64,000 bases of DNA from Candidatus Accumulibacter similis (GTDB taxonomy: Bacteria > Pseudomonadota > Gammaproteobacteria > Burkholderiales > Rhodocyclaceae): NCBI GenBank assembly GCA_013347225.1, contig CP054595.1, forward strand, positions 3,716,415-3,780,414, written 5' to 3'. The position numbers and the translations under genes were made by a program. Below, in pieces: positions 55,405 to 62,347 of the stretch; position 1 is the first letter of the stretch; each line of letters starts with the position of its first letter. A model generated the notes under the pieces. That model made no database searches and was not told the origin of the DNA. It worked only from the letters and a program-made list of their open reading frames with translations.

Positions 55405-55611
55405 ATGGCGGATGCCCAGACCATCGCCGAAGGCAGCGACATTCGGGAGCTTGCCCTGCTGCGGCAGCGATACGGGGTTGGCCATTGGCGGAAGAGGAAG
55501 GGGATCGCCACGGTGCGCCTCTTTGATCGAACGACCGCCAGGGCAGAACTGCACTGGCATGGGGCGCATGGCATCGGCAAGGTGAAACTCAAGATAAGGG
55601 AATGGCTATGA
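55405..55611 (+). CDS. small conserved protein, first gene of an uncharacterised two-gene module
   Basis: A 68-residue basic protein. RKRKGIATVRLFDRTTARAE followed by LHWHGAHGIGKVKLKIREWL resembles, from memory, a small family ending in A-E-x-H-W-Y-E-A-x-G-I-G-R-x-x-x-K-I-K found in cyanobacteria and proteobacteria. It always seems to precede a short acidic partner, as here. Stop and next start overlap (ATGA). Composition is less GC-biased than neighbours. Function is unknown; the arrangement is toxin-antitoxin-like but unproven. Confidence 0.6.
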   Translation: MADAQTIAEGSDIRELALLRQRYGVGHWRKRKGIATVRLFDRTTARAELHWHGAHGIGKVKLKIREWL

Positions 55612-55832
55612 GGTTTGTGGTTTGCCTGTCTCGCGAAGGATTTGGCGAGTTCTCGACGGATGACCTGACGCTCGGCCGGCTCTATGAAGTGCTTGCCCCG
55701 GCGGACAGCCACAGCATGCTGCGGATCATTGACGATTCCGGCGAGGACTTTCTCTACCCGGCTTCTCTTTTCGAGGCTGTGGAGGTGCCGGAGCAAACAG
55801 CCACCCGGCTGCACGAACTGTTGGCAGCGTGA
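55608..55832 (+). CDS. small conserved acidic protein, second gene of the module
   Basis: A 74-residue protein. MRFVVCLSREGFGEFSTDDL, LGRLYEVLAPADSHSMLRII and DDSGEDFLYPASLFEAVEVP follow a pattern I recall as M-K-F-V-V-C-I-x-N-x-G-Y ... D-E-S-G-E-D-Y-L-Y-P. Strongly acidic and probably an SH3-like beta-barrel. The ATG overlaps the stop of the basic partner, so the two are coupled and may form a complex. The 218 bp after it (55833-56050) hold only the first hairpin of the DGR region. Confidence 0.6.
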   Translation: MRFVVCLSREGFGEFSTDDLTLGRLYEVLAPADSHSMLRIIDDSGEDFLYPASLFEAVEVPEQTATRLHELLAA

Positions 55833-56046
55833 TGCAAGAGAGCCTCTTGCGAGACTGCACCCTGCAGGACTGATTTTTCTCGCGGCTGCAGACGACGGGG
55901 GGACGCGGGCGGCGGCTTCCGGCACGTGTCGTCTTGCAGACGAGGATCACGATCCCCGCCGAATGGATACGAGCCAACCGCAGCCGATCATGCAACGGTG
56001 GTACGTGGTTCAGCAGTGCCGGAAACAACCGGGACAGGTCGCCGCC

Positions 56047-56103
56047 GGGGTCACGCGTCCCGCGTGACCCCGCTTGCCGCAGGCAGGCGCTCCGCGCCTG
56101 CCT
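56047..56103. repeat. two hairpins 3' of VR1
   Basis: Perfect inverted repeats GGGGTCACGCG-TCC-CGCGTGACCCC (56047-56071, 11-bp stem) and AGGCAGGCGC-TCC-GCGCCTGCCT (56081-56103, 10-bp stem). Both have TCC loops on the + strand. They begin about 20 bp past the conserved 3' end of VR1, the position of the homing-enhancing hairpin in known DGRs. Confidence 0.8.
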
Positions 56104-57028
56104 CCTGCTCCTGATTGGTGGACCTCAGGGCAAAGCGAAACCCCACGAACTCATTGCGGCTGCCGCGGGGCCACCCGCCGCGGAAGGCGGAGCGAAGCGC
56201 CCCAGCCCCGACGCTCCACGAGCCGCCGCGCACAACGTCGGTGGTAGGGTCCCCCGAGCCACGCGGATTCTCGACGGTCTCGTCAGCGTAGTCGCGGAGC
56301 CCGTCGGCACACCACTCCCAGACGTTGCCGTGCATCTCGTGGAGACCCCAGTCGTTCGGCGCAAAGGACTTCACCGGCACCGTCTTCTGCCGGAACTCGC
56401 CTTTCCTGCCCCCCGCATAGGGAATATTGCCGTTGTAATTCGCCTGCTCCGGACCGATCGTCGCGCCGACATTGAACGGCGTTTCGCTGCCCGCCCGGCA
56501 CGCGTACTCCCACTCGGACTCGGTCGGCAGTTCCGCGACGACACCCGGCGCCAGCGAAGCCACGCGTTGCACGAAACCAGCGGCGCCACTGACCTCATCC
56601 CACGACACCCTCTCGACCGGGTTGCGCGCGTCTTCCCGGAAAGCGCTCGGGTTCTCCCCGCCCATCACCACCAGCCACAGCGCCTGTGTGCAGGCGGTGT
56701 CGGCAAGCCAGAAGCCGGTCGTCAGGCGCACGCGGTGCCGTGGCCCTTCCCGTTCCCCTCGCTCCGGCTCGTCGGCAGGCGACCCCATCATGAACTCGCC
56801 GGGTTCGATCCAGCGAAAGCGCTGCACGACGCCAGCCAGGTCGACGTCGATCCACAGCCCGTAGGCATCGTCACCCCAGGCGCTCGCGCAGGCAGGCGGC
56901 AGTACGGGCGGCCGTCGCGCGTCTTCGGACGGAAAGGGTCCGCCTGCCACGAGCGCTGCGCGGCTCATCGGGCGGGGCGGTGGCAGGCGGAGGCGGCGAC
57001 CCGGGGGGCTGTCGGCGCCGGCATCCAC
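56051..57028 (-). CDS. FGE-sulfatase (SUMF1/C-lectin-fold) protein, DGR target 1
   Basis: A 325-residue protein made essentially of one FGE domain (about 55-301): VVQRFRWIEPGEFMMGSPAD, RVRLTTGFWLADTACTQALW, AELPTESEWEYACRAG, EMHGNVWEWCADGLRDYADE and VVRGGSWSVGAGALRSAFRG. The last stretch is the DGR variable region VR1 (residues about 263-301). Formylglycine-generating activity is unlikely; DGR-linked FGE domains act as variable ligand-binding C-type-lectin folds. The domain is paralogous to the C-terminus of the 960-residue protein but lacks its N-terminal module. The start may be the Met at 56968. Its stop codon lies within a perfect hairpin. Confidence 0.85.
   Translation of the reverse strand: MDAGADSPPGRRLRLPPPRPMSRAALVAGGPFPSEDARRPPVLPPACASAWGDDAYGLWIDVDLAGVVQRFRWIEPGEFMMGSPADEPERGEREGPRHRVRLTTGFWLADTACTQALWLVVMGGENPSAFREDARNPVERVSWDEVSGAAGFVQRVASLAPGVVAELPTESEWEYACRAGSETPFNVGATIGPEQANYNGNIPYAGGRKGEFRQKTVPVKSFAPNDWGLHEMHGNVWEWCADGLRDYADETVENPRGSGDPTTDVVRGGSWSVGAGALRSAFRGGWPRGSRNEFVGFRFALRSTNQEQEAGAERLPAASGVTRDA
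56124..56239 (-). repeat. DGR variable region VR1
   Basis: Coding strand runs GTTGTGCGCGGCGGCTCGTG to GGGGTTTCGCTTTGCCCTGA. Compared with the TR by hand, about 14 of 18 substitutions right of the indel fall on TR adenines. The remaining few are ordinary changes, so VR1 looks older than VR2. Confidence 0.75.
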
Positions 57029-57042
57029 CGTTCTCGCCTACC

Positions 57043-57090
57043 GGCGCCCCGGGCGCCTTGCGGTTCGCCGGCACGGCAAGCCGTGCCGGC
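57043..57090. repeat. hairpins 3' of the TR
   Basis: GGCGCC-CCG-GGCGCC (57043-57057) and GCCGGCACGGC-AA-GCCGTGCCGGC (57067-57090; effective 10-bp stem with CAAG loop). They lie past the 3' end of the TR on the transcribed (minus) strand, parallel to the VR hairpins, but with different loops. Confidence 0.6.
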
Positions 57091-57147
57091 AGGACGTCGC
57101 GTCTGCTCCATGGTTCTCGGCAAGTCCATGCCGTTGGCTCCATCGAG

Positions 57148-57271
57148 CTCAGGGCAAAGCGAAACCCCTGGTCGTTGAGGTTCTCGTTGCGGTTGTCGCG
57201 GTGCCTCTCGTTGCGGTAGGCGGAGCGAAGCCTCCTGGCCTCGTTGTTCCAAGAGCCGCCGCGCACGACGC
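57148..57271 (-). repeat. DGR template region (TR)
   Basis: 124 bp that on the minus strand would encode VVRGGSWNNEARRLRSAYRN and continue ERHRDNRNENLNDQGFRFAL, but no start codon or complete FGE domain precedes it. It is rich in AAC and AGG codons at exactly the positions that vary in VR1 and VR2. Its last about 24 bases (CAGGGGTTTCGCTTTGCCCT and GAG) are conserved in both VRs apart from the first bases in VR1, as expected for the initiation-of-homing region. It is located 40 bp downstream of the RT remnant. Confidence 0.82.
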
Positions 57272-57310
57272 GGGTGGCTTTCCTTTACAGTGACCGACAT
57301 CCCTGCCCCA

Positions 57311-57796
57311 CTATACCTGAAATTCATACGCCGCCAACAGCCGCTGCCGGAAGCCGAGGCTCTGGCAGCCGTCGAGCGTCGCCAGCGCGAGTTCGCTGGC
57401 GCGCTGCAGGTCGGCTTCCGACACCGTGCCGGTCGCCGCGACCCGCTCGATCCGCTGCAGCGCGGCGCGAAAGCGCGCCAGCTTGCGCCGGCTGGCGAGG
57501 ATGACGCCCTGCCGGATGCGAAAGCCGCAGAACTGCGTCCCCTCTGCCGAGCGGGCGATGCGCAGCCGCGGCTTGAGGCTCAGCGCGCGCTCGTCCGCCA
57601 GGTGCGCCGCAAGCAGCGCGACGCTCTCCGCGGCCGCCTGCCGGCTGACGCAGCCCCAGACGATGTCGCCTGCGAGCTGGTTGAGGAAACGCGCAACCGC
57701 CGGCCGGCTGCTCTTGCCGCGCGCCGCCTTCCAGGTCGCGAGTTCGAGATTCCTGCGCTCGGCAAGTGCTGCGAGGGTGATCGCCTGTCGCTGCAT
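57311..57796 (-). pseudogene. DGR reverse transcriptase remnant lacking the catalytic palm
   Basis: A 161-residue open frame. Residues 1-40 (LAALAERRNLELATWKAARG, then KSSRPAVARFLNQL) match the start of DGR reverse transcriptases. From residue 41 it jumps to GDIVWGCVSRQAAAESVALL, then DERALSLKPRLRIARSAEG, TQFCGFRIRQGVILASRRKL and a helical end, which is the part that follows the YxDD box. Roughly 200 residues, including fingers, palm and YxDD, are deleted in frame. Typical DGR RTs are 330-420 residues. It has no stop or frameshift and could be expressed, but cannot polymerise. Confidence 0.75.
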
Positions 57797-57805
57797 GCGG
57801 GCTGC

Positions 57806-58276
57806 TCACGCCGGCGCCAGCGCCTGCTCGAGCAGCGCGAGAAAGCGCGCGCCATAGCGATCGACTCGCCCCGGCCCCACCCCCTCGATCCGGCCGAGCG
57901 CGTCGAGCGTCTTCAGCTTGCCACGCACCATGCTCGCCAGGTGCTCGTTGGTGAACACCGCGTATGGCGGGATTCCATCGGCCTCGGCGATGCTCTTGCG
58001 CAGTTCGCGCAGCTTGGCGAAGACGGCAAAATCGGCTTCGCTGAGCACTTCACGATAATCGACGCGGCGGGCGCTGCCCTGATCGAACTTCAGCGCTTCC
58101 GGCAGCGGACCCGGGCCGCTGGCGATCCGCACGCAGACCGCCCAGAACGACGACTCGCCGCAGGCGACGAAATGCCGATCGATCGTCAGCACCCGGCTTG
58201 CGGCGAGCAGCTGGTTGAGTTCGGCCTCGGCCGCCACGGGGTCGCAGGCCGGGATGGCGAAGAAACGCAGGGTCAT
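57806..58276 (-). CDS. HRDC-domain protein, DGR accessory
   Basis: A 156-residue protein. The C-terminal half is an HRDC nucleic-acid-binding domain: VFAKLRELRKSIAEADGIPP, YAVFTNEHLASMVRGKLKTL and LDALGRIEGVGPGRVDRYG. The N-terminal half (MTLRFFAIPACDPVAAEAEL, LNQLLAASRVLTIDRHFV) has a compact alpha/beta look. HRDC proteins are known accessories of many DGRs in place of Avd and probably help cDNA priming or homing. It lies 9 bp upstream of the RT remnant and 19 bp downstream of the large FGE gene, thus in the same operon, and appears intact. Confidence 0.88.
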   Translation of the reverse strand: MTLRFFAIPACDPVAAEAELNQLLAASRVLTIDRHFVACGESSFWAVCVRIASGPGPLPEALKFDQGSARRVDYREVLSEADFAVFAKLRELRKSIAEADGIPPYAVFTNEHLASMVRGKLKTLDALGRIEGVGPGRVDRYGARFLALLEQALAPA

Positions 58277-58295
58277 CGCTGATCGCTCTCCTCTT

Positions 58296-61178
58296 TCACC
58301 GCTTTGTCTGCTTTCGTGATCGCTTCGGAATCGCCTTGCCCAGCTTGCCGCGCCCACCCGTGGCTGCTTCGGCATCCGCCGAAGCAGCCACGCTGCCTTC
58401 CCGTCCCGGGAAGGCAGCCAAACCCGGCGGGGCCTCCGGCCCCGCCGGGTTGAAGTCCTGCTGCAGGCGCTCCGCGCCCGCAACCTGCTCCTGGCTGGTG
58501 GACCTCAGGGCAAAGCGAAACCCCTGGGTGACGACGCGGAAGTCGCGGGGCCACTCGATGCGGAAGGCGGAGCGAAGCCACCCGGCCTCGAAGAGCCAAG
58601 AGCCGCCGCGCACGACGCACTCGCCCGCGCCCTCGGCGCCGCGCGGATTCTCCTGGTCGCTGCCGTCGTAAGCGCGCTTCCCGTCAACACACCATTCCCA
58701 GACGTTGCCGTGCATCTCGTACAGACCCCAGCGGTTCGGCGCAAACGACTTCACCGGCACCGTCTTCCGCCGGTAAACGCCTTTCTCGCCGCCTGCATAG
58801 GGGGAATTCCCACCGCAGTTCGCCTGATCGGGAGTGATCGTCAGACCGAAATTGAACGGCGTATCGCTTCCCGCCCGGCACGCGTATTCCCACTCGGCCT
58901 CGGTCGGCAATTCAGCAATGAGGCCGGGAACCAGCGAAGCCACACGCTGCAGGAAGGCACTCGCGTCATCCCACGACACGTTCTCGACCGGGTTGCGCGC
59001 ATCGTCCTGAAAACGACTCGGATTCTCACCGCCCATCACCGCCCGCCACAGCGCCTGCGTGCACGCGGTGTCGGCGAGCCAGAAGCCCTTGGTCAGCCGG
59101 ACGCGGTGGCGCGGTCCTTCGTCGTCATGGCGCTCGGGTTCATCGTCCGGCGACCCCATCATGAACTCTCCCGGGTCGATCCAGCGAAAACGCTGCACGA
59201 CGCCATTGAGGTCGACGTCGAGATACAGGCCGTGGCCGTCGCGTCCCAGCTCGTTCGCCCACCGCGGGCGGTGCAGACGCGCCAGGCGATAATGGCGGCG
59301 ACCGCTGTCGATGGCAATCGCGGAGAGCTTGGCTGCTTGTGCCACCGGCAGCGTCACCGGCGCCGTGCGTGGCTCGATCCATCGCTGCCGCCAGCCGGCA
59401 TCGCTGCGCAGGCCACAGACGACACCGCCCTCGAGGGTCAGCGCCGGCCAGCGGCCGGGAGCCGCTTCGCCGCGATCCGGCAGCAGGACGAAGCGATCGT
59501 CCTGTTGCCGCAGCCACCACGTGCGCCTCACCGCGTCCGCACCGGCGCGCCGACGGGCGGCGGCGACGTCGGCCGGCCGCAGGCCGACGGGAATGTCGTC
59601 GACGCCGGCCAGCGCCCAGATCGGCGCCAGCAGCGACGAGTTCGCCTCGATCCACGCGCGGTCGCCACCGTGGCGATCGAACAGATCGTTGGCATAGCCG
59701 GCGGCGTCGCCCACCGTCTCCTCGGCGACGGCGCCGAAACGCGCGAACCAGTCGCGCGCTTCGGCGAGCCGGCCGACGAATTCGTCGCCGGCCGCTTCGA
59801 GCTTCGCATGCGCGTGCCAGATCAGCAGTTCGGCGCTTTCGGTCGCGCGACCGCGCCAGGCGTGCGCAGCGAGGATCCGGCGCAGGATTTCCTGCTGCTC
59901 GGCGGCGGCGAGCTCGTTGAAGCGATCGCGGTATTCGGCGACGCCGGCCGGGGTGAGTTCACAGAAGCGGCTGCCGGCAGCGACCGCCGGCGCGTACGAC
60001 CAGGCGATCGCCTCGACGCCGGGTTCGGCGGCGGCGTCGGTGTCGATTCGGCGCAAGGCGCGCAGCAATCCGGGTTCGACGCGGACGCAGCAGGCCAGCC
60101 GCGTCAGCAGCGCCGGCAGCAGCGGGTGCCGCGCCGCCGCGCCGATCGGCGCGTCGCCAGCCGGAGCGACGGGTGGCGAGACAGGCGCCGTCGCCGTGCC
60201 GGCGTTGCGCGCGCGCAGCGCGCGCAGGCCGTGCGCGCCATCGAGGCAGTGCAGCTCGGCGTGACGCAGCGCCTCCGCCGGCACCAGCGCCGGTGACATC
60301 GGCAGCCAGGCGACCGGCAGCGCGCCGTGCTCGGCGAGGCGGCGCGTGAACTCCTGCCACGCCGCGGCGCGCGCGGGATCGCCGGCGAGCAGCCCGAGGT
60401 CACCGAGGATCAGCACCCGCGTCGCCGGCGGCGGCAAGGGAATCGGCCCGGCTGCGGCGGGCGGCGACGCGCGACCCGCCGCAGCGACCGCGCGCGCGGC
60501 GAACGGCGAGTCATCGACGACCCAAAGCCGCAGACCGCCCTGGCCATGCCGCCGGCGCACTTCGCCGAGCAGCTCGCGGTAGTCGGCGTCGTAGGGAACG
60601 AGCCGGTGCGCGACATCGACGACGACGTCCATCTCGCCGCCCCAGCGGCGCAGCAGCCGCCGCGGCAGGCGCTGCGGCGAACGCGCGCGCGACAGTTCGC
60701 CGACCAGCGCCGGCACGTCGAGCGGGCCGCGTCGCGGCGACGCCAGCGCGCGCTGCAACGCCGGCCACAGCCGCGTGCGGCCGACCAGCGGCGAGTGCGG
60801 CGCGTTGCCGGATCGCCGCGGCTGGCAGTCGAGGCGCGTCAGCGGCGGCAACGGCTGGCTGTGCGGCGGCGTCGCCGCGGCCTCGACGCTGTACTCGACG
60901 AGCGCGAAATGCGCCGCCGAGAGGGGTGGCCGGCGGCCGGCGGCGCTGGCCGGCGCCCCGGCTTGGCTGCGGCCGCTGGCGTCGCCGGGTTGCTGCCGCT
61001 CGTCGACCGACGGACCGCTGCGATCCGCTGGCTTCGGCTGCCGATGCAGGTCGAGCAGGCGGGCGAGCGGCGCGAGGGCGGCGGCGATCGCCTCGTCGCT
61101 GCCGACGGCTTGCGCGCCGCGGACGGCAACCGCCGCGCGCAGCAGGTCGGCGCGGCCGGCGAAACCGCGACTGCTCAT
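58296..61178 (-). CDS. multidomain conflict-system protein: SAV_2336/vWA-like region plus C-terminal FGE domain (DGR target 2)
   Basis: A 960-residue protein. Residues 1-170 are Pro/Arg-rich linker. Residues about 175-330 look like a von Willebrand A-type or SAV_2336-type alpha/beta region (MDVVVDVAHRLVPYDADYRE; LRLWVVDDSPFAARAV; RVLILGDLGLLAGDPARA). A helical middle region follows (about 400-600). The FGE-sulfatase domain spans about 650-893 (VVQRFRWIDPGEFMMGSPDD; AELPTEAEWEYACRAGSDTP; EMHGNVWEWCVDG), with VR2 at residues 854-892. The basic tail is largely encoded by perfect hairpins. It starts directly at the MoxR stop (TGAATG). MoxR plus vWA-like plus FGE is a known ATP-dependent recognition architecture. 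Confidence 0.85.
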   Translation of the reverse strand: MSSRGFAGRADLLRAAVAVRGAQAVGSDEAIAAALAPLARLLDLHRQPKPADRSGPSVDERQQPGDASGRSQAGAPASAAGRRPPLSAAHFALVEYSVEAAATPPHSQPLPPLTRLDCQPRRSGNAPHSPLVGRTRLWPALQRALASPRRGPLDVPALVGELSRARSPQRLPRRLLRRWGGEMDVVVDVAHRLVPYDADYRELLGEVRRRHGQGGLRLWVVDDSPFAARAVAAAGRASPPAAAGPIPLPPPATRVLILGDLGLLAGDPARAAAWQEFTRRLAEHGALPVAWLPMSPALVPAEALRHAELHCLDGAHGLRALRARNAGTATAPVSPPVAPAGDAPIGAAARHPLLPALLTRLACCVRVEPGLLRALRRIDTDAAAEPGVEAIAWSYAPAVAAGSRFCELTPAGVAEYRDRFNELAAAEQQEILRRILAAHAWRGRATESAELLIWHAHAKLEAAGDEFVGRLAEARDWFARFGAVAEETVGDAAGYANDLFDRHGGDRAWIEANSSLLAPIWALAGVDDIPVGLRPADVAAARRRAGADAVRRTWWLRQQDDRFVLLPDRGEAAPGRWPALTLEGGVVCGLRSDAGWRQRWIEPRTAPVTLPVAQAAKLSAIAIDSGRRHYRLARLHRPRWANELGRDGHGLYLDVDLNGVVQRFRWIDPGEFMMGSPDDEPERHDDEGPRHRVRLTKGFWLADTACTQALWRAVMGGENPSRFQDDARNPVENVSWDDASAFLQRVASLVPGLIAELPTEAEWEYACRAGSDTPFNFGLTITPDQANCGGNSPYAGGEKGVYRRKTVPVKSFAPNRWGLYEMHGNVWEWCVDGKRAYDGSDQENPRGAEGAGECVVRGGSWLFEAGWLRSAFRIEWPRDFRVVTQGFRFALRSTSQEQVAGAERLQQDFNPAGPEAPPGLAAFPGREGSVAASADAEAATGGRGKLGKAIPKRSRKQTKR
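58359..58451. repeat. three consecutive perfect hairpins 3' of VR2
   Basis: Stem 15 bp, loop ATCC (58359-58392); stem 12 bp, loop TCC (58392-58418); stem 14 bp, loop TCC (58421-58451). A weaker fourth (GGCGC-TCC-GCGCC, about 58466-58478) corresponds to the second VR1 hairpin. All lie within the coding end of the large FGE gene, 50-145 bp past VR2. Confidence 0.85.
58504..58618 (-). repeat. DGR variable region VR2
   Basis: 115 bp aligned to the 124-bp TR with one 9-bp (three-codon) gap. By hand, 17 of 18 substitutions fall on TR adenines (for example AAC to CTC, AAC to TTC, AAC to GTC, AGG to TGG, CAC to CCC), and the one exception adjoins the gap. Both ends and all non-adenine positions are otherwise identical. 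Confidence 0.85.
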
Positions 61179-62243
61179 TCAGCCATTCTCCGCCGGCGCC
61201 TCGGCAAGGCCGTCGATCGGCGCCCGCGTCTGCGACACGCCGGATTGGCCGGCAACGACGCCCTGCTTCAGATAGCCGTACGCCGAGAGGCGACCAAGCC
61301 ACTGCCGCTGCGCGCCCGTCTGGCCCGGAAAGAGTTCGTGCAAGGCGTAGAGCAGGTCGAGGTATTCGGCGAGGCCGGGCGGCGGCAGGTTGAGGTTGCT
61401 CACCTGCTGCCGGTCGCTGACCAGTTGGTCGGCGGCCTGCTCGAGGATCACCGCCGCGATCAGCTCGGCGCGCGGCGGGCTGGGGGTGGACGGGTCCGCG
61501 GGCAATTCCGCGAAATGCGCCGCGCCGCGCCTGACGAGCCAGTCGCGGTAGCTCATTCCAGGGTCCGGCTGCTGCGTCAGGACGATGCAGCGGCGCAGGA
61601 AGGCTGCCGGCAGTTCGCGTTCCTCGTTGGTAGTGATGACGATCAACGGCGGTTGCGCATTCGGCCCACCGATCGGCTGTGGCAGCGGCTCGACGCGGAA
61701 GCTGCGCTGCGCGAGGACTTCGAGCAGGCTGTTCGGCAGGTCGCTGTCGGCCTTGTCGATCTCGTCGATCAGGACGACGTGCCCGGCCGGCGCCGCCGGA
61801 TCGATGCCGCGCTCGCCGTCGGCCAGGAAGTCCTGTGCCGACTCCCAGCCGAAGGCCTTCCACAGCACGCCGGGCCGCCAGTAGCGCTTCAGGTCCTTCA
61901 GCTTCTCCTCGGCGGCCGCGCCGGCCTGCGCGTCGGCGAGCCGGCGGACGGCGTCGAAACGCGCCAGCAGCTCGGGCGGCTCGAAGCGCGGATGGATCGT
62001 TTCGGCGTGCAGGCGCCAGCCAAGCGCGTCGGCCGCGGCGCGCGCGAGCTGCGTCTTGCCGGTGCCGGGCTCGCCGCGCACGAGCAGCGGCCGGCGCGCC
62101 GCGTAGGCCAGCGTCAGCGCGTCGATCTCGGCCGCCGACCACTGGTGCCAGGCGCGCGCCTGGCCGGGGGATTCGCCGAGTTCCTGGACCGCGCCCGGCT
62201 GCAGGGCGGCGAAGGGAGAATTGGGGGTGGCGGGTGCGGTCAT
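61179..62243 (-). CDS. MoxR-family AAA+ ATPase
   Basis: A 354-residue AAA+ chaperone-like ATPase. Walker A GEPGTGKTQLARAAADALG, Walker B HVVLIDEIDKADSDLPNSLL, sensor 1 LIVITTNEERELPAAFLRRC with the Arg finger, and an AAA-lid of about 100 residues at the C-terminus. MoxR ATPases remodel vWA-domain partners; the next gene supplies one with vWA-like character, starting at this gene's stop. It likely powers the conflict system. The upstream DUF4062 gene ends 104 bp before it. Confidence 0.92.
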   Translation of the reverse strand: MTAPATPNSPFAALQPGAVQELGESPGQARAWHQWSAAEIDALTLAYAARRPLLVRGEPGTGKTQLARAAADALGWRLHAETIHPRFEPPELLARFDAVRRLADAQAGAAAEEKLKDLKRYWRPGVLWKAFGWESAQDFLADGERGIDPAAPAGHVVLIDEIDKADSDLPNSLLEVLAQRSFRVEPLPQPIGGPNAQPPLIVITTNEERELPAAFLRRCIVLTQQPDPGMSYRDWLVRRGAAHFAELPADPSTPSPPRAELIAAVILEQAADQLVSDRQQVSNLNLPPPGLAEYLDLLYALHELFPGQTGAQRQWLGRLSAYGYLKQGVVAGQSGVSQTRAPIDGLAEAPAENG

Positions 62244-62347
62244 CGGTTTGCCTGTCTGTCAGTTGAAGAGCGCGAGAAAAGCGGGCCAGGACTGCTTGAG
62301 ACCGGCCCAGACGGGGGCGAGCCGGTCGACGCTGCCCTGGTCATCGG

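Larger units (their letters stand above)
56051..58618 (-). mobile_element. diversity-generating retroelement (degenerate)
   Basis: In transcription order: VR2 at the end of the large FGE protein, HRDC accessory gene, RT remnant, TR, and FGE target 1 with VR1. Hairpins follow each VR and the TR. Adenine-specific differences between TR and VR2 prove past mutagenic retrohoming. The RT is too short to be active. Confidence 0.82.

Noticed and set aside
56047..56071. The hairpin at the end of FGE target 1 as a simple transcription terminator
   Set aside because: No T-run follows, it overlaps the stop codon, and sibling hairpins lie inside coding sequence behind VR2.
57029..57290. The FGE-like stretch (VVRGGSWNNEARRL) as a third truncated FGE gene
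   Set aside because: Only the 124 bp shared with the VRs is FGE-like, with no domain upstream, and adenine-biased differences fit a DGR template better.
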